64,000 nucleotides of DNA from Akkermansiaceae bacterium (GTDB taxonomy: Bacteria; Verrucomicrobiota; Verrucomicrobiia; Verrucomicrobiales; Akkermansiaceae): NCBI GenBank assembly GCA_025363295.1, contig JANYEC010000074.1, positions 1 to 64,000 of the forward strand, written 5' to 3'. This document shows, piece by piece, positions 8,500-17,993 of this stretch; position 1 is the stretch's first letter; each line of letters opens with the position of its first letter. The translations under genes and the position numbers were made by a program. The notes under the pieces are model-generated. The model saw only the letters and a program-made list of their open reading frames with translations. It did not search any database and was not told the origin of the DNA.

Positions 8500-9999
8500 T
8501 TACAGAGCGTCAGCGGGAGACGTCTTGCTGTTTTTGTCTCCGCCGGGAGCCGGAAACACGGCGGCGCAATCCGCGTTGGCCGGTAGCAGGAGTTTGCCGG
8601 GCGTTCCATTCATGATCAGATCGAGAACCACCGGAGCGTCGCTCTGATTTTGCGCGAGGATCACCGTTTCTCCCCGTGCATTCCCAAACGCCGCGACCGG
8701 AGTGGAAAACTTAATGCCGTTGGCATTGTGAAACGCGGCGGTTACGCGCACGTCGCCCGGACGCACGAAACGGCTGGCGAGACATACCGGCTGAAAATCG
8801 GCGTTGTAGCGGATTTCGTGCGTGACGCGATCGATGGTAACCAAGGAGTTTTGCTTCCAGCCCCAGCCGCTCTTTTGTTGTTCGTCGAGGAGCATGTTCC
8901 AGTAAGCGTAGTTGTCGCAGCCGGCGTTGAAGTTACCGATCATCTCACCAAACCGATTGAGGGCTTGCTTCGCGGTGTTCTTGCCATCATCGCAACTGGC
9001 TTCGGTGTGCATGAAGCGCACACCGGGATAGTTCTTGGCCATGTCCTCGATGAGGTGGCCGTTGTAATATTGAATGCCTAGGCCCGATGCGGCGGCCCGG
9101 AAGGCGTCGTTTTTCATGCACTCCGTAGCCCAGGGGGCTTTCGGAGTTTCGCGGAAGGTGCCAGGCCAAATTTCGGTCGTGATTTTAGAGGCTTTGAAGC
9201 GGGGGGCGAGATGCCCGGTGACGAGTTTGATGGTTTGAGCGGGCTCCATCACGCAGCCGGGATAACCGGGATTGCAGTCCATCTCGTTTTGCGGGCAGAG
9301 GCGGGCGATCGGAATGCCGTGCTGGAGATAGCCAGTGAGGTATTTCTCAAAGTAGAGCGCGTAGGCGGCGTAGATGGGTTCCTCGTCGCGCAGCCGGTTG
9401 TTCTCGTGGTTCTTGCCGCCTCCGCCGTCCATTTTTCCGGAGAGCTTCATCCAACCTGGAGGACTCCAGGGTGAGGCGAAGAGCTGGAGACTGGGATTCA
9501 CCTGACGGGCGGCGACCACGGCGGGAATGATGGATTTCTCATCGCGCGCCAGGCTGAAATTTTTCATTTCATAATCATCCGGCACCTCGGAATAGGAGTA
9601 GGCGCTGGTCGCGAAATCGCTGGACCCGACGGGCAGCCGGCAGAAGGAAAGGCCCGCGCCTTCCTTGGCGTCGAAAAGCGCGTGGAGCAAAATCTGTTGC
9701 TGGTCCGCAGGCAGAGTAGCCCATGCGAGGGTGCCGATTTCGCTGAAGGCCGCGCCGATGCCGGTCATGTTCTGGTGGCGTTCGGCGGTGTTGATGTCGA
9801 TTCGCCCCACGCTGAGTTCTGCGGCGGTGAGGGGAGCTGTCAGCTCACGGATGGGCTTTTCTGGGACGGGGCTTTCGAGGTTATTGGATACATAGTATAT
9901 TCTCGCAGATGAGACTGCGCCAACTTGGGCTTGGACGGCTAAAGGCAGGGCAAACGTCGCGAGTGCGACCAAGCCGCTGGGGTAAAGAAATTTTATCAT
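8500..9999 (-). CDS. GH30 glycosidase (glucosylceramidase-type), exported
   Basis: This is a retaining GH30 enzyme with a (beta/alpha)8 barrel and a small side sandwich. Family members cleave beta-glucosyl, beta-xylosyl, beta-fucosyl or beta-galactosyl linkages. Visible marks are 'MTGIGAAFSEIGT' near the start, 'SPWSPPGWMK' in the barrel, 'CPQNEMD' with the acid/base Glu and 'FMHTEASCD' with the nucleophile Glu. The C-terminal strands carry 'GETVILAQNQSD', usual for this family. The ORF track start is 10038, but the signal peptide begins at the ATG at 9999 (MIKFLYPSGLVALATFALPL), giving 499 residues. A 148 bp gap with a hairpin separates it from the upstream lyase gene. The exact linkage cannot be read from sequence. 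Confidence 0.92.
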   Translation of the reverse strand: MIKFLYPSGLVALATFALPLAVQAQVGAVSSARIYYVSNNLESPVPEKPIRELTAPLTAAELSVGRIDINTAERHQNMTGIGAAFSEIGTLAWATLPADQQQILLHALFDAKEGAGLSFCRLPVGSSDFATSAYSYSEVPDDYEMKNFSLARDEKSIIPAVVAARQVNPSLQLFASPWSPPGWMKLSGKMDGGGGKNHENNRLRDEEPIYAAYALYFEKYLTGYLQHGIPIARLCPQNEMDCNPGYPGCVMEPAQTIKLVTGHLAPRFKASKITTEIWPGTFRETPKAPWATECMKNDAFRAAASGLGIQYYNGHLIEDMAKNYPGVRFMHTEASCDDGKNTAKQALNRFGEMIGNFNAGCDNYAYWNMLLDEQQKSGWGWKQNSLVTIDRVTHEIRYNADFQPVCLASRFVRPGDVRVTAAFHNANGIKFSTPVAAFGNARGETVILAQNQSDAPVVLDLIMNGTPGKLLLPANADCAAVFPAPGGDKNSKTSPADAL

Positions 10000-10095
10000 G
10001 GCGGTCGGGTTTAGGGCGGGGGACTGAGGGGTTTTCAAAGGTTTAAAGCGTTGGAAGAGTTAGCGCGGGAAACACGAATCTCGGGTTTACCGGCG

Positions 10096-10135
10096 CACAC
10101 TGTTCGGGAGATGATCTGCCCGGTGGCAGAGTGTG
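10096..10135. repeat. Intergenic nested hairpin between the LamG lyase and GH30
   Basis: The inner stem TCTGCC/GGCAGA (10115-10130, loop cggt) is perfect, and the outer arms CACACT (10096-10101) and AGTGTG (10130-10135) also pair. It sits in the 148 bp gap between the lyase stop and the GH30 start, and no U-run follows in the direction of transcription. A role in mRNA processing or in protecting the upstream transcript is possible; a terminator is not supported. Confidence 0.4.
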
Positions 10136-10147
10136 GGGTGGCGTGGT

Positions 10148-13100
10148 TTAAAGGTGGGAGGGAGGGGCATACTTGCCCCACAGGTAGAGGTTTTCCACGG
10201 CCTGGGGGGTGAATCCGGTTTTGTAGAAATAGATGCTTTGGACGCTTATCTCGCCGGCGCCGTAGCCGTTCTTACCGCCGATTGAAAACTTTTTGCCGAG
10301 GTTCAGTTTTCGGCTGGTCGAACGAGGAGCCGATGACATGAGGATGCCGTTGCGATAGAGGGACGCGGTGGTGCCATCAAACGTGAAGACGACATGAGTC
10401 CAGCTGGACACCATAGCGGTTGACCATCCATCGCTGATCACGTCGCGTGATCCGAGTCTTAGGTTACCCTGGATAAATTCAGCGCTCAAGGTGTCTTCAA
10501 CGTTGAGGTATTTACCCATTTCCGGCCCTTCTTTGGTCTTGAGCCAACAAGCGATGGTGAAGGGTGTGCCCTCCATTTCCTTCGTAACCGGCAGAGGCGA
10601 TTCTAGCGACTGCGGACCGATCGCTAGGGCGTGGCGGCCGTTTATACCATCGGTCGGTTTACGGTCAGCCAGCGCAATGGGCAACGCGCCGGGATCGCTG
10701 CCCCCGAGAGGAGCAAACGCTCCTGAGACGGTGCGATCAAAGCTCCAACCCGCGAAGAAGCCGGGTTGTTTCAGTGGATCGTATTGCTGCCGGAGGAGGG
10801 TCGTGAGATGGTTGGGAGTTAGTTTGAGGTGAGCGGTCATGGCATCGGATTCCGGATCGTTGAGCGGGGTGACCGGCTTGTCCATTTTGGCGAGAGTCGC
10901 ACCTTGGCGGGTGATGACGATGTCGGTCTTGCCGGAGGTGGCCGGGGTGAACGCGATAATATCCTGCTGATCGGGGAAGGACACCGAGACGGCGGTGCGG
11001 CCAGCGTTCCAGGTGGTGGCCGGGAGGGGGGCACCGGCGCGGAAGGCGTAGAGCATGATTTTAAAGTCCGGCGCGGGGGTGACCGTGCGAATGGTGAGCA
11101 GGTTCACTTTATCGTGCAGCCCGATTTTTGCCGCGACGCGTTTGCCCTCGCAAGCAAGGGTGCGCACGAGGAGCGCGGGCTCGCCGGGTTTGAGCGAACC
11201 GTCGGTATCGAGGCTATCTTTACCAACGAGAATGACGTCGCCTTCGGCGCCGAGGGCTTTCTTTGGTTTTAGTTCCACCACATCAGACTCAAGAGTGAGG
11301 TTCCACTCGTAGCTGGTGGGCATGGCGTCGCGCTGCACATCGTCCACCACGAGCACGTAGGGGCGCGGACCGCGGACGATCCCTGCGGTGCGGAACGATT
11401 TCAAAACTGGGGTGTTGATCTGGCGTTTGTAGGGGGCGAGAACACCATCCAGCGCCAGCCAGTGGTTGTTGAATTTCATGGGCCGCTGGTAAACTGGGTG
11501 GTCGGTTTTGGTCCACGCAAAGTCGTTGAAGGACTGCTCGATCAGCTTCCAAGACGGACCGGTGTCCGCGTTGTTGCTCACGACGTCTTGGCGGGTGATC
11601 TCTTTCCCGTCCTTGGTCTTTGCGGCTACGCTCCAGACCCAATCCCAGCAATACTTGGCGTCACCGGTCATGAATGTGGCTTGGGGTTGATCGACGTAAT
11701 CCACCACCCGCGCCGGGGTGGAGGGAGTTTGCCCTGCGCCGTCAACGATGACCGTGCTGCACGCCCAAGGTCCCTGATCCTTGCCTGGGATGGTGATCCA
11801 GGTCCGTCCCTGCGCCGCCAGCATGATGCCATTGCGATCGGGGTAGGGGTGGCCGCCGCTGGCCCCGCGCGTGTGCATGGTCAGCAGCGTCGCATTCCGG
11901 TCCCAAGAGGAGCGGGTCATCATCAAGGCGCGCTGCCCGCAGAAGAAACTCTTTCCGAGATTCAACTTCTCAGGGTCAATTTCAGGCGAGTAAGCCGTGG
12001 CAAAAATGGCCGAAGTGATGGCTTGATGGGCTAAAGAGTGCAGACTGGCAGGCAGTTCCTTATAATCGTCCCGGACCAGGGCACGATAGATAAAGTCCGT
12101 GGTCTTGTCGTTAGGAAAAAGATAATGGGCGACGACCAGATCATGCGGCGTGGTGAATCCACCGCCCATGTGCCCCAGAATATCGAAGACGGCGAATTTG
12201 TCGCGCGTAGGTAGCATCGCGTAGGCGGAAAATTTCCCGTAATACGAGCGCGGTAGCGGATGCTGAGTCAGCAGCTCAAGCCCATATTTGTGAGCCACAC
12301 GATCCATCGTCACGGCGGCATCGAGCCCGAAGAGCAGTTTGCCCTCCCCTTCAAAAGCCGCGCCGCTGTCGAAAAACGAATAGGTGTAGAAATTTCTCCA
12401 ACCGCGATAGAGCGCAAGATATTTCAGGTCGTTGAACCCGGGTTCACCCTCAATGGCCATAAGATCATAAACCCAATACGAGAAGGTGGCCCAGTTGCTG
12501 CGGCTGGCCTCCGCGTTGTTGAACGAGCCGTAGTTGTCTGACCACGCGGACAGGGTGACGAGTTCGTCATGCAGAGTCGTTTTTTGCTCGGGGGTGAGGT
12601 AGTTGAAGATAAAATCGTAAATAAACCCGAGGGAGCAGGCATCTGTGCGGCTGGTAGACGGGTGGGGCGGCTGCCCCGAACTGACCGGTTTGTCGTTTTG
12701 CAAGCGACGCGCCTGCTCGAGTTTAATGGCGGTAACGGTGGCCTTTGCGAGAACTTCGGCTCCCGCCTTGTCCTCTTCGATCAGGCAACGAAAGGCTTCG
12801 CAGGCCGCCGGTTTGAAAAAGTTAGCGGGTGAGCTTTTTTCATAAGATTTAGGAGAGCCACCCTCGGCCAAAATTTTATAGTAGTCCTCGCGGTTCCGAT
12901 CATAGCCACCAATGCGCATGAAATCGACAAACCTCCCATGCACATGGAATCCGCCATTCGCCCAGTCGGGCTGCGCGTAATCGGCTTTTTCATCGTAAGT
13001 CAATTTCAGGGCGTGAGTCCAAGCGAGGATGTTTTTCCAGGCAGCTTGGGCGGCGACGTCTTCTTTAAACCGTTTGCGCAGGGCGGGCAGATCTTCGGGT

Positions 13101-13390
13101 GAGAAAAATAAGCGCGGATGCACGCCCGGTGCGGGCACGCGGCCCACGGAGCGCACGCCATCGGCGCTAAACTGGATCTTCGTTGAGCCGTAATCGCGTG
13201 GTTTAAAAATACTCCACGGAATCGGCTCGCTGCCGTGATAGGACCAGACGGATTTGTTGGCATACGCGGAGGCGGCGACGAGCGGATCGACTGCCGCTGG
13301 GGGCGTGGAAGCCGTCGGGGTGTCGGCAGCGACAAGAGGGCTCGCGAAGGCGAGAAGCAGAAGCGCGGTGGAGGTAGCGTTTATTTTCAT
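10148..13390 (-). CDS. Heparinase II/III-like polysaccharide lyase with C-terminal LamG domain
   Basis: A large exported protein of 1080 residues. After the signal peptide and 'GVHPRLFFSPEDLPALRKR', a block typical of alginate lyase/heparinase-type alpha/alpha toroids, the helical part runs to about residue 450. The heparinase II/III-like beta region follows, with 'SGGHPYPDRNGIML', a pattern repeated in the second lyase of the cluster. The last 200 residues form a LamG/concanavalin-like module ('FTIACWLKT', 'SWTHVVFTFDGTTASLYRNG') that probably binds carbohydrate. It should cleave uronic-acid linkages by beta-elimination; the substrate is unknown. Its signal-peptide DNA is nearly the same as that of the upstream GH2 gene although the mature proteins are unrelated. 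Confidence 0.85.
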   Translation of the reverse strand: MKINATSTALLLLAFASPLVAADTPTASTPPAAVDPLVAASAYANKSVWSYHGSEPIPWSIFKPRDYGSTKIQFSADGVRSVGRVPAPGVHPRLFFSPEDLPALRKRFKEDVAAQAAWKNILAWTHALKLTYDEKADYAQPDWANGGFHVHGRFVDFMRIGGYDRNREDYYKILAEGGSPKSYEKSSPANFFKPAACEAFRCLIEEDKAGAEVLAKATVTAIKLEQARRLQNDKPVSSGQPPHPSTSRTDACSLGFIYDFIFNYLTPEQKTTLHDELVTLSAWSDNYGSFNNAEASRSNWATFSYWVYDLMAIEGEPGFNDLKYLALYRGWRNFYTYSFFDSGAAFEGEGKLLFGLDAAVTMDRVAHKYGLELLTQHPLPRSYYGKFSAYAMLPTRDKFAVFDILGHMGGGFTTPHDLVVAHYLFPNDKTTDFIYRALVRDDYKELPASLHSLAHQAITSAIFATAYSPEIDPEKLNLGKSFFCGQRALMMTRSSWDRNATLLTMHTRGASGGHPYPDRNGIMLAAQGRTWITIPGKDQGPWACSTVIVDGAGQTPSTPARVVDYVDQPQATFMTGDAKYCWDWVWSVAAKTKDGKEITRQDVVSNNADTGPSWKLIEQSFNDFAWTKTDHPVYQRPMKFNNHWLALDGVLAPYKRQINTPVLKSFRTAGIVRGPRPYVLVVDDVQRDAMPTSYEWNLTLESDVVELKPKKALGAEGDVILVGKDSLDTDGSLKPGEPALLVRTLACEGKRVAAKIGLHDKVNLLTIRTVTPAPDFKIMLYAFRAGAPLPATTWNAGRTAVSVSFPDQQDIIAFTPATSGKTDIVITRQGATLAKMDKPVTPLNDPESDAMTAHLKLTPNHLTTLLRQQYDPLKQPGFFAGWSFDRTVSGAFAPLGGSDPGALPIALADRKPTDGINGRHALAIGPQSLESPLPVTKEMEGTPFTIACWLKTKEGPEMGKYLNVEDTLSAEFIQGNLRLGSRDVISDGWSTAMVSSWTHVVFTFDGTTASLYRNGILMSSAPRSTSRKLNLGKKFSIGGKNGYGAGEISVQSIYFYKTGFTPQAVENLYLWGKYAPPSHL

Positions 13391-13427
13391 AGGAAGTGGG
13401 GATGGGTTGCGGTGTGACGATTAAGAA

Positions 13428-16196
13428 TTAAGGCGCGGCAGGAGTCGGCGCACATTGCAGAACGGTCGTGGCGGGGGGCAGCCCTGCCGACGTAGCCCGG
13501 AGCGTGATCGGATCGGTGGCACCCGGCTTCGCCCGGATGATAACGAGCGCTAGGCCGTTGTAGGCTTTACGCTCGCTTGCCTGAAAGGACTCGAAGCTCG
13601 TGGCGTCGCCGTTATCCACGCCAGCAATCTCGCCGGGGCCACTGATTTCAAATTTCACCAAATTCTTGGATCGGGGAACAAGCAGGCCGTTTTTGTCTGC
13701 CACCGTGACGGTCACAAACGAAAGGTCGCGGCCGTCGCCGAGAATCGCCGCGCGATCCGGATTGAGGAGAAGTTGCTCCGCTGGGCCGGTGGTCTTCATC
13801 ACGTCCTGTGCCCATTCCTTGCCGTTTTTGTAAGAGACGACCTTGAGCTCGCCGGGCTGATAAATGACGTCGTTCCAACGCAGGCGGTATTCAAGCGAAG
13901 CTCTCTTTTTGCGACCGAGGGATTTTCCATTAACGAATAGCTCAGCCTCGTCTCCCGAGGTATAAACATACACCGGTGTCACCAGTCCCATTCGCTCGGG
14001 CCAGTTCCAGTGCGGCAGAATGTGGGCCATGGGAAAATCCGGGCGCCAGCGAGCTTGGTAGAGGTAGAAGCGGTCTTTTTTAAATCCCGCGAGATCGACA
14101 ATGCCAAAGTAGCTGCTGCGCGAGGGGACCCGAATTTTGCCAAGTTCCTTGAGTTGGCGCTCCATCTCAGCGCGCCCTTCGGCGTCATGGAAATTCAGGA
14201 TATTCGTCGCATCCCCGTTGTAAGGTGTGGGCTCGCCGAGGTAGTCGAATCCGGTCCAGACGAACTCGCCGGTGACGGAGGGATTCTGGTCAAGTGCACT
14301 GAACTCTCCGTCGGGAGTGTGCGCCCAGCCCGGCCCGTAAAGATCGTATGAGCTGACTTGGAAATCCGACTTGCCCTGACTTTTGTCCTCGCTGACGGGA
14401 GTGAACGGCGGCAGCGGCAGTGGTGACGGCGCGGGCTTGCCTTGCATGGTCGCTTTTTCCGCCGCCTTCTTCGCGTCCTCGTCGGCGCGGGTGGAGACCT
14501 GTTCCGGAGTCTGGAAAAAATACTCCCCGCGTGAACTGACCGCAGAGGAGGTTTCGCTGCCGACGAGCGGGATGGTGGGGTTCTCCTTTTTAAAGCGGCC
14601 GTAACCGCCGAACTGATAGTTCTGGCCCATGACACCGACGTTTTTTTGGACGCCGTTGTAGCTGGCACTGCCATTGTTAGAGCCGACCACGGTGAGGCGG
14701 GTCGGGTCTTCCTCGCGGGCAATGGCGGTGAGTTCCGCCGCGATGACCGGGCCGTTGACGGCGTCACCGAGTTCTATCACTTCGTTGCCGATGCTCCAAA
14801 GGATGATAGAGGGATGGTTCCGATCACGATGGTATTCGGCGCGCAGATCCAGAGCGTGCCAATCGGGCCAAAGCTGATTGTAGTCGTTGCCTTTCTTGCC
14901 CTTTTTCCAGCAGTCGAAGGATTCGTCCATGACGAGGATGCCCATGCGGTCGCAAAGATCGAGCAGCTCGGGCGCGGGAGGATTATGGCTGGTGCGCAAG
15001 GCGTTGACGCCCATTTCCTTCATAATCTCGAGCTGGCGCTGGGCGGCGCGAAAGTTGAACGCCGTGCCGAGCGCGCCGAGGTCGTGGTGGTTGCAAACGC
15101 CCTGGAGAGGCACGTGCTGGCCATTGAGGAGGAAGCCGCGGTCGGCGGTGAATTCAATCGTGCGAATGCCGAAGGTGGTTTCATAGGTGTCCACGACTTT
15201 TCCGTCCTGTAGGAGTGTCGTGACGGCCACGTAGCGGTTGGGCGTTTCCGTGGACCAGAGCTTCGGGCTTTTTACGGTCGCCGTGACGGGGACGACGGTC
15301 TCCTGACCGGCGGGAATGGCCACGGAGGAAGAGTTCACCGAGAAGGCAGCACTGCCGGCGCGGCGGCCCTCCGTATCGAGAAGGAAGGCGTCGGTCTTCA
15401 CGGTTAAGGTGGCGGGGACCGCAGAGTTATTGGCCACGGTAGTCTTCAATGAAACCCCCGCCTGATCTGCGGTGATCTCGGGGGTGGTGATATACGTCCC
15501 CCATTGCGCGACGTGGACGGGATTCGTTTTCAGCAGCCAGACGTTGCGGTAGATGCCGGCCCCGGGATACCAACGCGAGGACTGCTCGGGATTGATGAGG
15601 CGGATGACGAGCGTGTTCTTCGCGCCGGGTTTCAAGACGGGAGTGAGGTCGAGATGGAACGACGAATAGCCGTAAGGCCAACCGCCCACGAACTGGCCGT
15701 TGCACCAGACCATCGCATAGGCCATGGCACCGTCGATTTGAAGCGTGAAGCGTTTCCCCACGTCTTCAGCAGGCACGGTCAATGTTTTACGATACCAGCC
15801 GACCCCAGCCCAGGGAAGCTTGCCGGATTCCCCCGGCAGTTTTTGATCAAACGGGCCTTCGATGCCCCAATCGTGTGGCAGACTCAACGCGCGCCAATCC
15901 ACTTCCTTGAACGACGGATTCACGTAGCTGACGGCGGCGCCAAACTCGCGCTGCGGTCCAGTGAGTTGGGATGGAGGCACGGAGGCAAGCAACGCCTCAC
16001 GCACGGCAGGATTTTTAAAATAGCTGAGTGTGTCGTGGGCATCGGCGGGGTCGCCCTTGGTGAAGCGCCAGTCACCATTGAATGACACGCGCTGGCGCGG
16101 GGAGGATTCCGTCTGGGCCACCACGGAGGGAATCGCGACGAGGGGGCTCGCGAAGGCGAGGAGCATAAGCGCGGTGGGGATGGATTTGGTTTTCAC
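13428..16196 (-). CDS. GH2 beta-galactosidase-type glycosidase, exported
   Basis: A retaining GH2 enzyme of 922 residues. Order of parts: signal peptide, sugar-binding sandwich ('ALSLPHDWGIEGPF', 'YPGAGIYRNVWL'), immunoglobulin-like domain, then the TIM barrel with 'GVCNHHDLGALGTAFN', 'LRTSHNPPAPELLDLCD' and 'ILWSIGNEV' (acid/base Glu). 'LVGSETSSA' carries the likely nucleophile Glu. Two more C-terminal beta domains follow, as in exo-acting beta-galactosidases or glucuronidases of clusters like this. The start is a GTG at 16196; the following codons give MKTKSIPTALMLLAFASPLV. It lies 20 bp after GH29 copy 3. Specificity for beta-galactose is the commonest family activity, not a certainty. Confidence 0.92.
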   Translation of the reverse strand: MKTKSIPTALMLLAFASPLVAIPSVVAQTESSPRQRVSFNGDWRFTKGDPADAHDTLSYFKNPAVREALLASVPPSQLTGPQREFGAAVSYVNPSFKEVDWRALSLPHDWGIEGPFDQKLPGESGKLPWAGVGWYRKTLTVPAEDVGKRFTLQIDGAMAYAMVWCNGQFVGGWPYGYSSFHLDLTPVLKPGAKNTLVIRLINPEQSSRWYPGAGIYRNVWLLKTNPVHVAQWGTYITTPEITADQAGVSLKTTVANNSAVPATLTVKTDAFLLDTEGRRAGSAAFSVNSSSVAIPAGQETVVPVTATVKSPKLWSTETPNRYVAVTTLLQDGKVVDTYETTFGIRTIEFTADRGFLLNGQHVPLQGVCNHHDLGALGTAFNFRAAQRQLEIMKEMGVNALRTSHNPPAPELLDLCDRMGILVMDESFDCWKKGKKGNDYNQLWPDWHALDLRAEYHRDRNHPSIILWSIGNEVIELGDAVNGPVIAAELTAIAREEDPTRLTVVGSNNGSASYNGVQKNVGVMGQNYQFGGYGRFKKENPTIPLVGSETSSAVSSRGEYFFQTPEQVSTRADEDAKKAAEKATMQGKPAPSPLPLPPFTPVSEDKSQGKSDFQVSSYDLYGPGWAHTPDGEFSALDQNPSVTGEFVWTGFDYLGEPTPYNGDATNILNFHDAEGRAEMERQLKELGKIRVPSRSSYFGIVDLAGFKKDRFYLYQARWRPDFPMAHILPHWNWPERMGLVTPVYVYTSGDEAELFVNGKSLGRKKRASLEYRLRWNDVIYQPGELKVVSYKNGKEWAQDVMKTTGPAEQLLLNPDRAAILGDGRDLSFVTVTVADKNGLLVPRSKNLVKFEISGPGEIAGVDNGDATSFESFQASERKAYNGLALVIIRAKPGATDPITLRATSAGLPPATTVLQCAPTPAAP

Positions 16197-16216
16197 GAAA
16201 AAGTTGGGTATGGAAT

Positions 16217-17905
16217 TTAAGGTAGCGGGAAAAGCTCAAAGACGCCGACGCGGATTTCAGGTTTGGCGCTTTTGATCGTGAGCCGCACCATTTGGCCGGT
16301 GACGGGCGGGAAGGTTTGTATGAAGGAGATGCCCTTGGGATTTTCTTCTGACCAGACGGGTTTCCACGCCTCGCCATCTTTAACCTCTAGCAGAACTTTA
16401 CTGGCTTGGGTGTAGGGGAGGGTGAGTCGCATGACGGAAAACGTCTGGGGCTGCCCCATGTTCACTTCGAGCGTGCCAGTGGTATTTTTGATGCGCCAGT
16501 CGCCGCCGGCACCACCGTTCACGACCGTGCCGCCATTCGGTTGATTTTCAGATGCAACCACCGGTTTGTTGAGCAAGAGTGAGTGAAGGGGCGCAATCTC
16601 GCCGCGAACTTTGAGCGCGATCACGGTCACGTTGGCATCCGGCGCGGTCTTGGGAGTTTTCACCATCGCCACGCTGCCCGTTTGCTCGACGGGTAAATCC
16701 TGCCCGGGGGAAGCGAGCAGCGAGGCTTTTTCAATCATGTTGGTCATCGGCAGCTTGATCGTGCCGTCCTCGGGCCAGCGTTGGACAAACAAGTAAAGCA
16801 TGTCTCCCTTGAGGCTGGTCCAGCCCCATGGCAGGTAGTCAAAGGGGCCCCGGGTGGAGCCGTAAACTGCTTCGCCGTTGACCTTGAGCCAAGTGCCGAT
16901 CTCGCGCAGTCTCACGGCGGTGTCGGCGGGGATCACGCCCGTTGCATCGGGTCCCACGTTGAGGAGAACGTTACCGCCCTTGCCCCAGGCCTCGGTTAAC
17001 TCGTCTAGCAGACTTTTAAGCGTACGAGCAGGGGCCTTCGTGTAGCCCCAGGACCCGTTGGCGCGGGTGCACAGTTCCCAGTCTTTTTGCGGAGGGAGCA
17101 TGGGGATGCTGGCTTCGGAGGTCTCGAAATCCCCCGGGTAGCCGAGGAGGCGCGGAGTGACGAGCGCCTGGGGCTGTAGCTTCACCGCCTCGGCGATCCG
17201 CGCGACCTGTTCTGGGGAAGCCTTAGCGGAGCCGTCGTTGTCGAACCACAGTTCCGCGATCGGACCGTAGTTGGTGAGCAGTTCCTTTACCTGGGGCACC
17301 GCGACTTTATTCAAATAATCGTCAAAGGAGCCCTGCTGCGCCGGATCCCATTTGGGTTCGCCCGCTCCTCCGCCAGGATGGCCCCAGTCGGCCAGAATCG
17401 AATAATAGGTGCCAAGCTTCACTCCGTATTTCGGCAGGGCGATGGACAATTCCTTGAGCGGGTCCCGCTTGAAGGGTGTAGCTTGAGTGATGTTATAATC
17501 GCTCGCCTTGGAGTCGAACATCGCGAAGCCATCGTGGTGCTTGGCGGTGAGCACCATGTATTTCATGCCGGCGTCGTGGGCGAGGGACGCCCACTCGTCG
17601 GCGTTAAATTTCGTGGGGTTAAACTGCTCGGCCAACTTTTGGTAGTCGGCCATCGGCATCTTGTGTTGGCGCATGTGCCACTCGCCGTCGGCAGGAATGG
17701 CGTAGAGCCCCCAGTGGATAAACATACCGAACTTGGCATCCCGCCACCACGCCATGCGGGCGTCATGTTGCGCCGAAGTTTCAGGGTCCCGGAGCTGGGG
17801 CGACATGGGGCTGAGGGCGGGTGTTTGGGCACCGAGAAAACCGGGCAAACAGGAGCCGGCGATTATCGAGAGAAGAAGTGACTTAGCGGTTGTGCGTGGG
17901 CTCAT
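16217..17905 (-). CDS. GH29 alpha-L-fucosidase, exported (copy 3, divergent)
   Basis: A third GH29 enzyme, clearly of a different subgroup from the tandem pair. After a signal peptide it shows 'RDAKFGMFIHWGLYAIP', 'LTAKHHDGFAMFDSKASDYN' and 'IAELWFDNDG', where the nucleophile-region motif is WFD rather than WWD. The C-terminal 120 residues ('PQTFSVMRLTLPY', 'GQMVRLTIKSAKPEIRVGVFEL') read like an F5/8-type sandwich that may bind sugar. It lies 88 bp after the esterase and 20 bp before GH2. The divergence from the other two GH29 copies suggests a different linkage or aglycone preference. Confidence 0.92.
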   Translation of the reverse strand: MSPRTTAKSLLLSIIAGSCLPGFLGAQTPALSPMSPQLRDPETSAQHDARMAWWRDAKFGMFIHWGLYAIPADGEWHMRQHKMPMADYQKLAEQFNPTKFNADEWASLAHDAGMKYMVLTAKHHDGFAMFDSKASDYNITQATPFKRDPLKELSIALPKYGVKLGTYYSILADWGHPGGGAGEPKWDPAQQGSFDDYLNKVAVPQVKELLTNYGPIAELWFDNDGSAKASPEQVARIAEAVKLQPQALVTPRLLGYPGDFETSEASIPMLPPQKDWELCTRANGSWGYTKAPARTLKSLLDELTEAWGKGGNVLLNVGPDATGVIPADTAVRLREIGTWLKVNGEAVYGSTRGPFDYLPWGWTSLKGDMLYLFVQRWPEDGTIKLPMTNMIEKASLLASPGQDLPVEQTGSVAMVKTPKTAPDANVTVIALKVRGEIAPLHSLLLNKPVVASENQPNGGTVVNGGAGGDWRIKNTTGTLEVNMGQPQTFSVMRLTLPYTQASKVLLEVKDGEAWKPVWSEENPKGISFIQTFPPVTGQMVRLTIKSAKPEIRVGVFELFPLP

Positions 17906-17993
17906 GGGGACGAGTAGTTTGTTTACGGTAAAATTGGATTTTTTCCGAAACCCGCCAGAGGTCGCGTGCCGGAATCGATGATGTCGTTTTTTG

